Below are positions 24,009 to 35,180 of a DNA stretch of 64,000 nucleotides, one piece after another. Below the pieces are notes generated by a model, which saw only the letters and a list, made by a program, of their open reading frames with translations, was not told the DNA's origin and made no database searches. The stretch covers positions 4,404,501 to 4,468,500 of the forward strand of contig OY992833.1 of the NCBI GenBank assembly GCA_963921425.1, in the 5' to 3' direction. Numbering within the stretch: the stretch's first letter is position 1; each line of letters opens with the position of its first letter. A program made the translations under genes and the position numbers. This stretch comes from Dryas octopetala (lineage: Eukaryota > Streptophyta > Magnoliopsida > Rosales > Rosaceae).

Positions 24009-27000
24009 TGATTGTTGTATCTGTTTAATTATATAAAGAAAGAATAAGATAAGTAGTAATGCATTTTTGTTTTGTTTTGTTTCAGGTACAAATTAATATA
24101 AGTTTACCTCAATTTCATCATTCTCCATTGATGCCAGTTTCTCTGCGAGGGTTCCAAGGCACCACTTTGCTACAGGTATTGTTTCATCCCCCCTCCCTTT
24201 TATTGGTTTAATGAGGTTTGTTCTCTCACATATCCAATACTGTCAAAATCGAAGTGATTGTTAATACATATTGAAATTCAAAGTTTGAATTATTGTAAAC
24301 TTTAGTTTGAGTGTCTCTTTTCATACCAGTATTATGACTGAACATCCAGCAGTTGCAGTTGTTTTGTCTCCCTCCCTTGGTCTCTGCATGGAGTTGATTA
24401 GGTAGTCTTTGATTCCTTCTGCCCATTTGTAGTTTCTAATTCTATTCAAGTCTTCACAGCATTGTATCAACGTCCATGAAGCTGACGAACTTGAATTCCC
24501 AAAGAAACTCGTACATATGAGGTGGAGACATGTAAGTATTACATAATCTCTTGCCCCATCTTCTGTATTTTCATCAATTGTGTGCTCCATAGATCTCTCT
24601 ATATTTGTCTTCATCACTCTGTCACAAGATATGAAGTACTTTTCAACAAATTTGGACTTATGTCTTCTTGCTCCTTTTGTTTTGGGTATTTCATTTCTCT
24701 CTTTTCCTGTGGTTAGGATTCCCAAGATATTTGCCACATCTTTTGTTTTAATTGTTGCAAATTTGTCTCCAAATTTGAACTTTTTTCTGTTTCGATCAAA
24801 GCACTTTATCATTCTTGTGATCAGCCAGTCTGATTTCTTGCAGTCTTCCTCTCCCACAAGTCCATCCATGTAAGCCTTTATCAGGTTCCAAAAAGGGGTT
24901 TTCTTCAGCTGTTCTTGGACATCATTTCTTCTCTAATTTTTTCCATGTGCCTGCTCATTAGTTTCTGAAACGCAGTCAAGTTTGATCTGTACTGGACATA
25001 ATCTGGATTTTGGCTTCTTGGTACTTTTTGTGGCTTTTTGTTTTGTTCCTTTTTTATTTTTGTTTCATGTTTGCTCTCTAGTTTCTTTCCTGGCCTCTTC
25101 TTTGCATATTTCTTTGTTTGACTTGGAGGTTGTTCGGCCTGAGTTTCTTCCTCCTGACTTTGGAAAAGTAGAGATGATAAACAGTTTGCATTCAGTTATT
25201 TGGAAGAGGCGGTTTCTGTAATAGGGTGGGCCTTGTAAAGTTTGGTTGGGCTGTGTATTCGAGTCTTGGGCTTTTAATAGGTGGACCTTGGTGTTTTGGC
25301 ATGTTGCAGTTGGTGAGGACACGGCAGGTATTTTTGATTTTTGTTATCCCTATTTTCGTCAAAACAATGCGCTGGCAGATGGGCTTTACTGTGGCACGCG
25401 GATCTAGTGGGCGTGGTGTCCGCAAAAGAATATTAGAATTGTGGTAGTTGGCCCGCAAAGAAAGAAAGGGGCTTTAGGTGGTTTTGGTTAATAATTTGTG
25501 GTATCAATACCTGCATGTTAACGGACTCTATTCTAAAACATAGAATGGTTTTGTTAAGGGATTAGGCTTACCTTTCTGCAGATTCAGTAGAGCAGACGAA
25601 CAGTTGCTGTGGTGTTCTCGATTTTTAGTTCATGAATTTTTTGTGTTCTGATGACGTGATATTGGAAAAGTAGAGATGATAAACAGTTTGCATTCAGTTA
25701 TTTGGAAGAGGCGGTTTCTGTAATAGGGTGGGCCTTGTAAAGTTTGGTTGGGCTGTGTATTCGAGTCTTGGGCTTTTAATAGGTGGACCTTGGTGTTTTG
25801 GCATGTTGCAGTTGGTGAGGACACGGCAGGTATTTTTGATTTTTGTTATCCCTATTTTCGTCAAAACAATGCGCTGGCAGATGGGCTTTACTGTGGCGCG
25901 GGGATCTAGTGGGCGTGGTGTCCGCAAAAGAATATTATAATTGTGGTGGTTGGCCCGCAAAGAAAGAAATGGGCTTTAGGTGGTTTTGGTTAATAATTTG
26001 TGGTATCAATACCTGCATGTTCACGGACTCTATTCTAAAACATAGAATGGTTTTGTTAAGGGATTAGGCTTACCTTTCTACAGATTCAGTAGAGCAGACG
26101 AACAGTTGCTGTGGTGTTCTCGATTTTTAGTTCATGAATTTTTTGTGTTCTGATGACGTGATATTGGAAAAGTAGAGATGATAAACAGTTTGCATTCAGT
26201 TATTTGGAAGAGGCGGTTTCTGTAATAGGGTGGGCCTTGTAAAGTTTGGTTGGCCTGTGTATTCGAGTCTTGGGCTTTTAATAGGTGGACCTTGGTGTTT
26301 TGGCATGTTGCAGTTGGTGAGGACACGGCAGGTATTTTTGATTTTTGTTATCCCTATTTTCGTCAAAACAATGAGCTGGCAGATGGGCTTTACTGTGGCG
26401 CGGGGATCTAGTGGGCGTGGTGTCCGCAAAAGAATATTAGAATTGTGGTAGTTGGCCCGCAAAGAAAGAAAGGGGCTTTAGGTGGTTTTGGTTAATAATT
26501 TGTGGTATCAATACCTGCATGTTCACGGACTCTATTCTAAAACATAGAATGGTTTTGTTAAGGGATTAGGCTTACCTTTCTGCAGATTCAGTAGAGCAGA
26601 CGAACAGTTGCTGTGGTGTTCTCGATTTTTAGTTCATGAATTTTTTGTGTTCTGATGACGTGATATTGGAAAAGTAGAGATGATAAACAGTTTGCATTCA
26701 GTTATTTGGAAGAGGCGGTTTCTGTAATAGAGTGGGCCTTGTAAAGTTTGGTTGGCCTGTGTATTCGAGTCTTGGGCTTTTAATAGGTGGACCTTGGTGT
26801 TTTGGCATGTTGCAGTTGGTGAGGACACGGCAGGCATTTTTGATTTTTGTTATCCCTATTTTCGTCAAAACAATGCGCTGGCAGATGGGCTTTACTGTGG
26901 CGCGGGGATCTAGTGGGCGTGGTGTCCGCAAAAGAAAATTAGAATTGTGGTGGTTGGCCCGCAAAGAAAGAAAGGGGCTTTAGGTGGTTTTGGTTAATAA

Positions 27001-30000
27001 TTTGTGGTATCAATACCTGCATGTTCACGGACTCTAAAACATAGAATGGTTTTGTTAAGGGATTAGGCTTACCTTTCTACAGATTCAGTAGAGCAGACGA
27101 ACAGTTGCTGTGGTGTTCTCGATTTTTAGTTCATGAATTTTTTGTGTTCTGATGACGTGATATTGGAAAAGTAGAGATGATAAACAGTTTGCATTCAGTT
27201 ATTTGGAAGAGGCAGTTTCTGTAATAGGGTGGGCCTTGTAAAGTTTGGTTGGCCTGTGTATTCGAGTCTTGGGCTTTTAATAGGTGGACCTTGGTGTTTT
27301 GGCATGTTGCAGTTGGTGAGGACACGGCAGGTATTTTTTATTTTTGTTATCCCTATTTTCGTCAAAACAATGCGCTGGCAGATGGGCTTTACTGTGGCGC
27401 GGGGATCTAGTGGGCGTGGTGTCCGCAAAAGAATATTAGAATTGTGCTAGTTGGCCCGCAAAGAAAGAAAGGGGCTTTAGGTGGTTTTGGTTAATAATTT
27501 GTGGTATCAATACCTGCATGTTCACGGACTCTATTCTAAAACATAGAATGGTTTTGTTAAGGGATTAGGCTTACCTTTCTGCAGATTCAGTAGAGCAGAC
27601 TAACAGTTGCTGTGGTGTTCTCGATTTTTAGTTCATGAATTTTTTGTGTTCTTATGACGTGATATTGGAAAAGTAGAGATGATAAACAGTTTGCATTCAG
27701 TTATTTGGAAGAGGCGGTTTCTGTAATAGGGTGGGCCTTGTAAAGTTTGGTTGGCCTGTGTATTCGAGTCTTGGGCTTTTAATTGGTGGACCTTGGTGTT
27801 TTGGCATGTTGCAGTTGGTGAGGACACGGCAGGTATTTTTGATTTTTGTTATCCCTATTTTCGTCAAAACAATGCGCTGGCAGATGGGCTTTACTGTGGC
27901 ATGCGGATCTAGTGGGCGTGGTGTCCGCAAAAGAATATTAGAATTGTGGTAGTTGGCCCGCAAAGAAAGAAAGGGGCTTTAGGTGGTTTTGGTTAATAAT
28001 TTGTGGTATCAATACCTGCATGTTCACGGACTCTATTCTAAAACATAGAATGGTTTTGTTAAGGGATTAGGCTTACCTTTCTGCAGATTCAGTAGAGCAG
28101 ACGAACAGTTGCTGTGGTGTTCTCGATTTTTAGTTCATGAATTTTTTGTGTTCTGATGACGTGATATTGGAAAAGTAGAGATGATAAACAGTTTGCATTC
28201 AGTTATTTGGAAGATGCGGTTTCTGTAATAGGGTGGGCCTTGTAAAGTTTGGTTGGGCTGTGTATTCGAGTCTTGGGCTTTTAATAGGTGGACCTTGGTG
28301 TTTTGGCATGTTGCAGTTGGTGAGGACACGGAAGGTATTTTTGATTTTTGTTATCCCTATTTTCGTCAAAACAATGCGCTGGCAGATGGGCTTTACTGTG
28401 GCGCGGGGATCTAGTGGGCGTGGTGTCCGCAAAAGAATATTATAATTGTGGTGGTTGGCCCGCAAAGAAAGAAAGAGGCTTTAGGTGGTTTTGGTTAATA
28501 ATTTGTGGTATCAATACCTGCATGTTAACGGACTCTATTCTAAAACATAGAATGGTTTTGTTAAGGAATTAGGCTTACCTTTCTGCAGATTCAGTAGAGC
28601 AGACGAACAGTTGCTGTGGTGTTCTCGATTTTTAGTTCATGAATTTTTTGTGTTCTGATGACGTGATGTTGGAAAAGTAGAGATGATAAACAGTTTGCAT
28701 TCAGTTATTTGGAAGAGGCGGTTTCTGTAATAGGGTGGGCCTTGTAAAGTTTGGTTGGGCTGTGTATTCGAGTCTTGGGCTTTTAATAGGTGGACCTTGG
28801 TGTTTTGGCATGTTGCAGTTGGTGAGGACACGGAAGGTATTTTTTATTTTTTTTATCCCTATTTTCGTCAAAACAATGCGCTGGCAGATGGGCTTTACTG
28901 TGGTGCGGGGATCTAGTGGGCGTGGTGTCCGCAAAAGAATATTAGAATTGTGGTGGTTGGCCCGCAAAGAAAGAAATGGGCTTTAGGTGGTTTTGGTTAA
29001 TAATTTGTGGTATCAATACCTGCATGTTAACGGACTCTATTCTAAAACATAGAATGGTTTTGTTAATGGATTAGGCTTACCTTTCTGCAGATTCAGTAGA
29101 GCAGACGAACAGTTGCTGTGGTGTTCTCGATTTTTAGTTCATGAATTTTTTGTGTTCTGATGACGTGATATTGGAAAAGTAGAGATGTTAAACAGTTTGC
29201 ATTCAGTTATTTGGAAGAGGCGGTTTCTGTAATAGGGTGGGCCTTGTAAAGTTTGGTTGGGCTGTGTATTCGAGTCTTGGGCTTTTAATAGGTGGACCTT
29301 GGTGTTTTGGCATATTGCAGTTGGTGAGGACACGGAAGGTATTTTTGATTTTTGTTATCCCTATTTTCGTCAAAACAATGCGCTGGCAAATGGGCTCTAC
29401 TGTGGCGCGGGGATCTAGTGGGCGTGGTGTCCGCAAAAGAATATTAGAATTGTGGTGGTTGGCCCGCAAAGAAAGAAAGGGGCTTTAGGTGGTTTTGGTT
29501 AATAATTTGTGGTATCAATACCTGCATGTTAACGGACTCTATTCTAAAACATAGAATGGTTTTGTTAAGGGATTAGGCTTACCTTTCTGCAGATTCAGTA
29601 GAGCAGACGAACAGTTGCTGTGGCGTTCTCGATTTTTAGTTCATGAATTTTTTGTGTTCTGATGACGTGATATTGGAAAAGTAGAGATGATAAACAGTTT
29701 GCATTCAGTTATTTGGAAGAGGCGGTTTCTCTAATAGGGTGGGCCTTGTAAAGTTTGGTTGGGCTGTGTATTCGAGTCTTGGGCTTTTAATAGGTAGACC
29801 TTGGTGTTTTGGCATGTTGCAGTTGGTGAGGACACGGCAGGTATTTTTGATTTTTGTTATCCCTATTTTCGTCAAAACAATGCGCTGGCAGATGGGCTTT
29901 ACTGTGGCGCGGGGATCTAGTGGGCGTGGTGTCCGCAAAAGAATATTAGAATTATGGTGGTTGGCCCGCAAAGAAAGAAAGGGGCTTTAGGTGGTTTTGG

Positions 30001-33000
30001 TTAATAATTTGTGGTATCAATACCTGCATGTTAACGGACTCTATTCTAAAACATAGAATGGTTTTGTTAAGGGATTAGGCTTACCTTTCTGCAGATTCAG
30101 TAGAGCAGACGAACAGTTGCTGTGGTGTTCTCGATTTTTAGTTCATGAATTTTTTGTGTTCTGATGACGTGATATTGGAAAAGTAGAGATGATAAACAGT
30201 TTGCATTCAGTTATTTGGAAGAGGCGGTTTCTGTAATAGGGTGGGCCTTGTAAAGTTTGGTTGGGCTGTGTATTCGAGTCTTCGGCTTTTAATAGGTGGA
30301 CCTTGGTGTTTTGGCATGTTGCAGTTGGTGAGGACACGGCAGGTATTTTTTATTTTTGTTATCCCTATTTTCGTCAAAACAATGCGCTGGCAGATGGGCT
30401 TTACTGTGGTGCGGGGATCTAGTGGGCGTGGTGTCCGCAAAAGAATATTAGAATTGTGGTGGTTGGCCCGCAAAGAAAGAAAGGGGCTTTAGGTGGTTTT
30501 GGTTAATAATTTGTGGTATCAATACCTGCATGTTAACGGACTCTATTCTAAAACATAGAATGGTTTTGTTAAGGGATTAGGCTTACCTTTCTGCAGATTC
30601 AGTAGAGCAGACGAACAGTTGCTGTGGTGTTCTCGATTTTTAGTTCATGAATTTTTTGTGTTCTGATGACGTGATATTGGAAAAGTAGAGATGATAAACA
30701 GTTTGCATTCAGTTATTTGGAAGAGGCGGTTTCTGTAATAGGGTGGGCCTTGTAAAGTTTGGTTGGCCTGTGTATTCGAGTCTTGGGCTTTTAATAGGTG
30801 GACCTTGGTGTTTTGGCATGTTGCAGTTGGTGAGGACAAGGCAGGTATTTTTGATTTTTGTTATCCCTATTTTCGTCCAAACAATGCGCTGGCAGATGGG
30901 CTTTACTGTGGCGCGGGGATCTAGTGGGCGTGGTGTCCGCAAAAGAATATTAGAATTTTGGTGGTTGGCCCGCAAAGAAAGAAAGGGGCTTTAGGTGGTT
31001 TTGGTTAATAATTTGTGGTATCAATACCTGCATGTTAACGGACTCTATTCTAAAACATAGAATGGTTTTGTTAAGGGATTAGGCTTACATTTCTGCAGAT
31101 TCAGTAGAGCAGACGAACAGTTGCTGTGGTGTTCTCGATTTTTAGTTCATGAATTTTTTGTGTTCTGATGACGTGATATTGGAAAAGTAGATATGATAAA
31201 CAGTTTGTATTCAGTTATTTGGAAGAGGCGGTTTCTGTAATAGGGTGGGCCTTGTAAAGTTTGGTTGGGCTGTGTATTCGAGTCTTGGGCTTTTAATAGG
31301 TGGACCTTGGTGTTTTGGCATGTTGCAGTTGGTGAGGACACGGCAGGTATTTTTGATTTTTGTTATCCCTATTTTCGTCAAAACAATGCGCTGGCAGATG
31401 GGCTTTACTGTGGCGCGGGGATCTAGTAGGCGTGGTGTCCGCAAAAGAATATTAGAATTGTGGTAGTTGGCCCGCAAAGAAAGAAAGGGGCTTTAGGTGG
31501 TTTTGGTTAATAATTTGTGGTATCAATACCTGCATGTTAACGGACTCTATTATTTACTACCTGGCCATTAATTAAGAAAGCATCTATAGTTAGAGAGGAG
31601 ACTAAAGAACCATCTATGGCTACCGCAAATAATGAAGGAAAGTGAATAATAAATTAAGATTAGAATAGCGAGGTTTATGGTTGATTCATTCCAATTTATA
31701 TAATTTCAGAAAAAACAAAAGAGATTAATTAACAAGCTAGCAAACCTAATTAATAAGGCACTTGTTAGGTTCCATGACGTTATTGTAAAATGGGCTATTT
31801 ACAAAAAAGTCAATAAAACATTTTAGAATTATAAATAGGTCAATGAACATTTGAACATTTCCACTGAGCTACTAAGGAACAACAGGAGATTAGATCTCAT
31901 AGAGTTCAATTCTCGTTCTCAACCCACCATTGACTAAAATGAATTAAATGAAATTATGCATTATACAAAAGAAGACCTAACAAATACTAGAAATTACAGC
32001 CACGTACTGTAATTACCATAGAAATTTCAAAAATTTACAAAAAGGTCAAAACTAACAAGAAGCTGACACATGTCCAAATAAAAAAAATGGGCTGGGGGAA
32101 AAGGATATAATGAATTCAAATAAAAACCAGTAATGGGCTGGGCCCACAGGGCTATTAATCAAAACGTAATTTATGAAATTATATAATTGACTAAAATAGG
32201 ATAGGAAATTTAGTATTGACCTTTTTGTAATTTTGAAATATTTTATTGTCTTATTTGTAATTATCTATTGTAGGATTAAATTATTGGTAAGTCAACATTT
32301 CAACTATATACTTACGAATTAATAAAGAAAAAATAAATATAATATTTATGATAAGAGATTTAGATGAAACTTACATGACTAGCAAGGATGTACATAAAAA
32401 AGTTGAATGCACCTTTAACCCATCTTTTGGTAAGTTGAAGTTCTTTACTAGATAGGTGGAGTCGGTAAACGTTCGGAATATATTGCAAGAGAAGAAAGAC
32501 GTTGAAAATATTTCTTTTTGTCCGATACGCAGGGTCTTTCAAATTGTAAAAGACAACTAATATGGCCAACTGGAAAAATTACAATGGGTTAGAATCACCA
32601 AGTAAATTCTAAGTATCTGTAATAATATTAGGATCATCAACACTATTTTCAATCTATTTTATAACAACTATAAATTGTTCCTGAAATTTAAACTGAGGAC
32701 CTCTTTTCCTACAAAGGAGAGACACAGTGCATCCACTAAACAATGATCATTAACTACTCTTCCAAAATTTAATCACCATATTCTTCTACTACATTTAAAA
32801 TATTTGTATTGAGAAAATTATATCTTAAGGATCGATAATGCTATTCTTTCTCCCAAATTGTCATCATTTACTTTTTGAAAATAATAAAATCTACATCTTT
32901 TTTTGTGAAACTATATATTAAATTTAGAGTGTAATAAAATGAGAAATTGCGAGTGTGAATAACACGTACTATATATATGTACTATAAGCGTAAATTCTTT

Positions 33001-33593
33001 CATATTTACCTGTGGCATAGCGAGGAAGTGAGTTATGATAGGGATAGACAACCATCGCATCCTCCCAGCTATTGCCTTGTAAACCATCCAACCTGACTGT
33101 GAAGAATACATTCTTTCCTCGGCGGCCATAATTTTAGTCCGATCACGAATTTTGTATATAAGACGTATTATGAAAGGAACATCTGTGAGTAATCGCAGAG
33201 CAACTGTTGCCATCCTCAATTTTTTGTCTATCCCAAGACACTTGTTTTTCTGGTTGATAATTGGAATGTAAAAGAACAAAGGATCCGATAGGACTGCAAT
33301 CACACATGAAATTACGAATATCTTATTCCAGAATTGAAGGTAGGAGCCCTCTGGATCAAGAATTTCCTTAACTCTTGTTTCCCATGAAACGAAATTGTCA
33401 ACTGGTGATGATGATTCATTAATCCTGATTTTGAAACAAAGAGAAAAAAGAAAAAGAAAAGACGATGCATATATTCAGCCATCAAAAGCTAGCTAGGGTC
33501 TCATATATTATGAAAAAGAAAAGAAAAAGTAAAAAAGAATGGCTCTCAAACTAACCTTATAACAATGCTTTTTTCTGGCTCTGGGTTAATCAT
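12890..33593 (-). CDS. Plant cyclic-nucleotide-gated ion channel, 7 exons, short C-terminus
   Basis: Exons in order on the minus strand: 33556-33593, 33010-33424, 32375-32569, 16148-16431, 14601-14712, 13703-13966, 12890-13237. All have GT-AG borders and join in frame to 551 aa starting MINPEPEKSIVIR. The protein shows the S1 region after KEILDPEGSYLQFWNKIF, S2-S5, a pore with WWGIRNLSSLGQNL (plant CNGC filter GQNL near residues 314-317), S6, a C-linker, and a cyclic-nucleotide-binding domain from about residue 437 (GEPLDQMLFIIEG, GDFYGEKLL, VEAFALMAKDW). The family makes plasma-membrane Ca2+/cation channels. Plant CNGCs are usually about 650-750 aa. This one stops just after the binding domain, so the calmodulin-binding IQ helix is missing. 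It is related to the CNGC1/10 type group. Intron 3 (15.9 kb) holds a MULE and intron 4 a fold-back array. Whether it still splices correctly is unknown. Confidence 0.85.
13360..13640. other. Degenerate repeat in CNGC intron 6
   Basis: The intron carries diverged motifs of the type GGCTTGGCTTGACATG and TTGGATCAAGC, repeated in both orientations. It is probably an old transposon scrap. No coding potential was seen. Confidence 0.3.
15125..15995. repeat. Second GGTAACT/AGTTACC array, inside CNGC intron 4
   Basis: This region has the same building blocks as 3365-5240 (CTCCGGATCAAGTTTG, TTACCACTTCTTGATAT, GAGCGTTTATTCAAGAACT) in similar order and both orientations. It lies in the intron between the pore exon and the S6 exon of the CNGC gene, about 10 kb from the first array, so the family is dispersed. 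Confidence 0.85.
17574..19852 (+). CDS. MuDR/MURA-type transposase of the MULE (one probable frameshift)
   Basis: Cut-and-paste transposase of a Mutator-like element. The start MAMEGFKFARCTYGDDG opens the N-terminal domain common in plant MULEs. Next come a zinc-finger-like FLYWCH/WRKY-type segment (about 18030-18230), the DDE core with D in LFIDATFIK, D in FISDRHKGL and a candidate E in SNSLSESLN, a SWIM finger (CLCSCRQWQLKGFPCIHAM) and a C-terminal zinc knuckle (CKRCGQYGRHNQKTC). A GT-AG intron at 18675-18803 joins NGNQ to EIFIYAF. Between about 17935 and 17960 the frame must change: the first frame runs on to a stop at 18035, while homology continues in another frame (SGEVRRYLSTDWEGY). This is either a short frameshift or a tiny missed intron. 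Otherwise it looks complete, at about 715 codons. Confidence 0.85.
19853..20748. other. Convergent intergenic region with GCAGTTTCAG repeats
   Basis: At 20110-20320 the motif GCAGTTTCAG occurs about eight times, in two blocks each followed by a near-identical segment (ATGCTTTTTCGACATACTTGGCC). The blocks form an imperfect tandem duplication with a period of about 125 bases between the 3' ends of the two MULE genes. Related copies of the motif occur at about 17420, 21545, 22918, 22930 and 23328 within the same element. Confidence 0.75.
20749..25153 (-). pseudogene. DUF1985-like / Ulp1 (C48) peptidase gene of the MULE, lightly damaged
   Basis: Nine coding exons can be read: 24327-25153, 24108-24239, 23063-24020, 21952-22957, 21775-21859, 21617-21706, 21308-21532, 20993-21198, 20749-20911, about 1,230 codons. 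The basic N-terminus (KKYAKKRPGKK) is followed by a region resembling DUF1985/plant mobile domain (FKFGDKFATIKTKDVANILGI; DLNRIRNYKWAEGIKDYL). Then come an Asp/Glu/Gln/Thr-rich middle with six FDQTP/FDKT repeats and a charged coiled coil, and a Ulp1 fold with His (SVDHYSLLV), Asn where Asp is usual (HYNSIR), Gln (CPQQKDD) and Cys (NDCGIFVL). The family cleaves SUMO or ubiquitin-like tags; MULE-borne copies are the Kaonashi type. Damage: one frameshift near 24930 and one in-frame TAG at 22245-22247. No ATG is visible before 25153, where an acceptor (AAAGTCAG) abuts the tandem array, so the first exon may lie in the array. Confidence 0.75.
25160..31551. repeat. 502-bp tandem array, 12.7 copies
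   Basis: Units start (TTGGAAAAGTAGAG) at 25160, 25662, 26164, 26666, 27163, 27665, 28167, 28669, 29171, 29673, 30175, 30677 and 31179. Eleven of the twelve full units are exactly 502 bp and one is 497. The last is cut at 31551. By eye the copies differ at only 1-2% of sites. Variants are clustered: GTTCACGG marks units 2-6 while GTTAACGG marks unit 1 and units 7-13; CGGAAGG marks units 7-9; GGCCTGTG marks units 3-6 and 12. This suggests local amplification or conversion. Short open frames conserved among the units on both strands are best explained by the recent copying. The array fills the space between the Ulp1 gene's 5' end and the proposed right end of the MULE. Confidence 0.97.
25540..25661 (-). 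promoter_or_regulatory. Putative promoter/leader exon monomer in each 502-bp unit
   Basis: On the minus strand each unit holds CACGTCATCA (a G-box/bZIP-like core) and, downstream, CTGCAGAAAG|GTAAGC, which is a strong 5' splice donor (at 25570 in the unit nearest the gene). A weak TATA-like CTATTAAAAG lies further along each unit. The acceptor at 25154-25155 (AAAGTCAG) would pair with this donor to give an intron of about 415 bases leading into the Ulp1-gene frame. Transcription from the array is inferred from sequence only. Confidence 0.4.
31792..32267. mobile_element. MITE in CNGC intron 3, about 55-bp inverted arms
   Basis: The left arm (GGGCTATTTACAAAAAAGTC) matches the reversed right arm (GATAATTACAAATAAGAC) over roughly 55 bases. 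Flanks TTGTAAAAT and TTGTAGGAT agree at 7 of 9 positions, consistent with an aged 9-bp Mutator-type duplication. A related but poorer pair of arms occurs at about 34985-35535. Confidence 0.55.
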
Positions 33594-34580
33594 AACTTAA
33601 TCCTACCTATATATGATATATATGGATATGATGTGATGATGAACTATTATAGAGTACGTACTCAACGAAATTCTTCTAGTTATACCAATATGTTCTGAAT
33701 GTTGGCCCTGAAAATATGAAAGAGTAACTATAGATGATTAGTAATTAATGATCGATTTGGTTTACCCCTCAAAATAATATCATCTATCTATCTAGCTAGC
33801 TTGCTATGATCCAATTTAAGTGACATGAGTTGTGCATCCATGCAAATAAAAACCAAAGAAATACAAACAAAAGAAAAAAGATTAATTGTACGTACCCTAT
33901 ATATATGTATTTATATGTATATATACGTACACATGTATAATATACATACGCAAAATTTCAGTTTAATTAAATAGCAAATGAACACGTACATGATAAGAAA
34001 TACGAAGGGTATATAACAATTTTTGAAATTTATATAGTTTTACTAAATTAATATAGTACCTATATATGCATGCAACAAGAGAAGGCCGGGGATGGATGTG
34101 TATAAAGCAAAGTGTATTAGTGCCGGCAGAAATATTTGAGTTAGGCTAATCAGCTTATTTGAAACCAAAACTGCTCATTGATCAGTTTTATAGACTTTTT
34201 CAATATTTTTTTATTGGACTGAAACATACTTCATAGAAACAAAGCAGAACCATACAAGGAAGGGAGGGGGAAAACCCCAGTCAAAATTCCACACGTCTTT
34301 TCAATATACACAGACCATTTCAGCAATAGAGTACTCTTCCTACTGAAACTGAAAGTATCACTTTAATGAAATCGTACAGTTGCCATGCCGGCCAATTGGG
34401 AGAAGGTTCTAATGGGAGAATATAAAATAAAACAGATTTGGCAAATTGATTTAAAATTTAATTTTTCACTTACATTATTCGTTCATTGATTTTTTCACCA
34501 CGCGCACAATTCGCAAGTTGGTGCATAAATTTTTTTGCTAGTTGCTCAAACAATCACCAACCACAAAATAGAGTAGTCCA
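33594..34580. promoter_or_regulatory. Upstream region of the CNGC gene
   Basis: This AT-rich region lies 5' of the CNGC start codon and presumably holds its promoter. TATATA-rich stretches (33895-33950) are too common to name as a TATA box. No open reading frame of note was seen. Confidence 0.35.
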
Positions 34581-34584
34581 TTCA

Positions 34585-35180
34585 AAGATGTATAGAAAAT
34601 AATTAACCCTCAATCCTAAGCTTCAAATTGGTCTTTGACTTGAACCCCATTTGACAACCCAATCAAATTGCTTCAATATTTATATATTTTTAATTGTTTT
34701 TAAGAACATGTTGACTGAGCTGACCCATGCTCAATGGTGCAAGTTGCTGAAAAATCAGTAATTTAAGGTAGAATACTAATTAACTTCAATTGTTCTATTC
34801 AACTTAATTCCATAATAGATTACAATTGCATTTAATCAAACTTCTTTTTTTGTATAGTCAATCAAACTTCTTGTTTAGCAGACTCCATATCACTGGATAC
34901 CATCATTATCCAAAGCAAGAATTGCGGCAACCTCCAACTTGGGACCAGAACACAAGCTAGCTCACAAAAATATTCTCCAATGGCCTAAATAAATTATAGA
35001 AAATTACATTTAAATCAATAAAACATTTCAATATTATATAATAGTCAATGTAAATTTTCTTTTCCCATAAAGGTCAATGAGTTTTGAAATTATATTTCAT
35101 TTTAGTCACAAAGCCTAATCCACTTGATGATGTCATGTATTTTAATGCATTGAAAAATATCAATTTACCCATCGATCTAT
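34585..35180. repeat. 600-bp duplicated segment, copy 1
   Basis: This segment matches 37684-38300 in the same orientation over about 600 bases (starting GATGTATAGAAAATAATTAA) with scattered substitutions and small indels. A third, much more diverged copy covers about 36790-37080. No coding potential was seen. Its right half includes arms similar to the MITE at 31792. Confidence 0.85.

Larger units (their letters stand above)
16710..31554. mobile_element. MULE (KI/VANDAL-like, no clear TIRs) in CNGC intron 3
   Basis: The intron between CNGC exons 3 and 4 contains a MURA-type transposase gene (plus), a convergent DUF1985-like/Ulp1 gene (minus) and a 6.4-kb tandem array. Proposed limits are the direct duplication CTATTATT at 16710-16717 and 31547-31554 (the next base differs), giving an element of about 14.8 kb. 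The match is AT-rich and could be chance. I saw no long terminal inverted repeats, as is known for non-TIR MULEs such as VANDAL and Kaonashi (KI) elements. Its 5' region carries a short tandem repeat (about 17 bases, TCTGGTCCGATCTTC) at 16940-17045 and a duplicated block (GACAGTATTATGTAG) at 17220-17285. Confidence 0.7.

Noticed and set aside
25160-31551. Conserved 64-88 codon open frames in every 502-bp unit on both strands as possible genes
   Set aside because: Frames are open on opposite strands over the same bases and the units are 98-99% identical, so conservation reflects recent copying. No domain was recognised.
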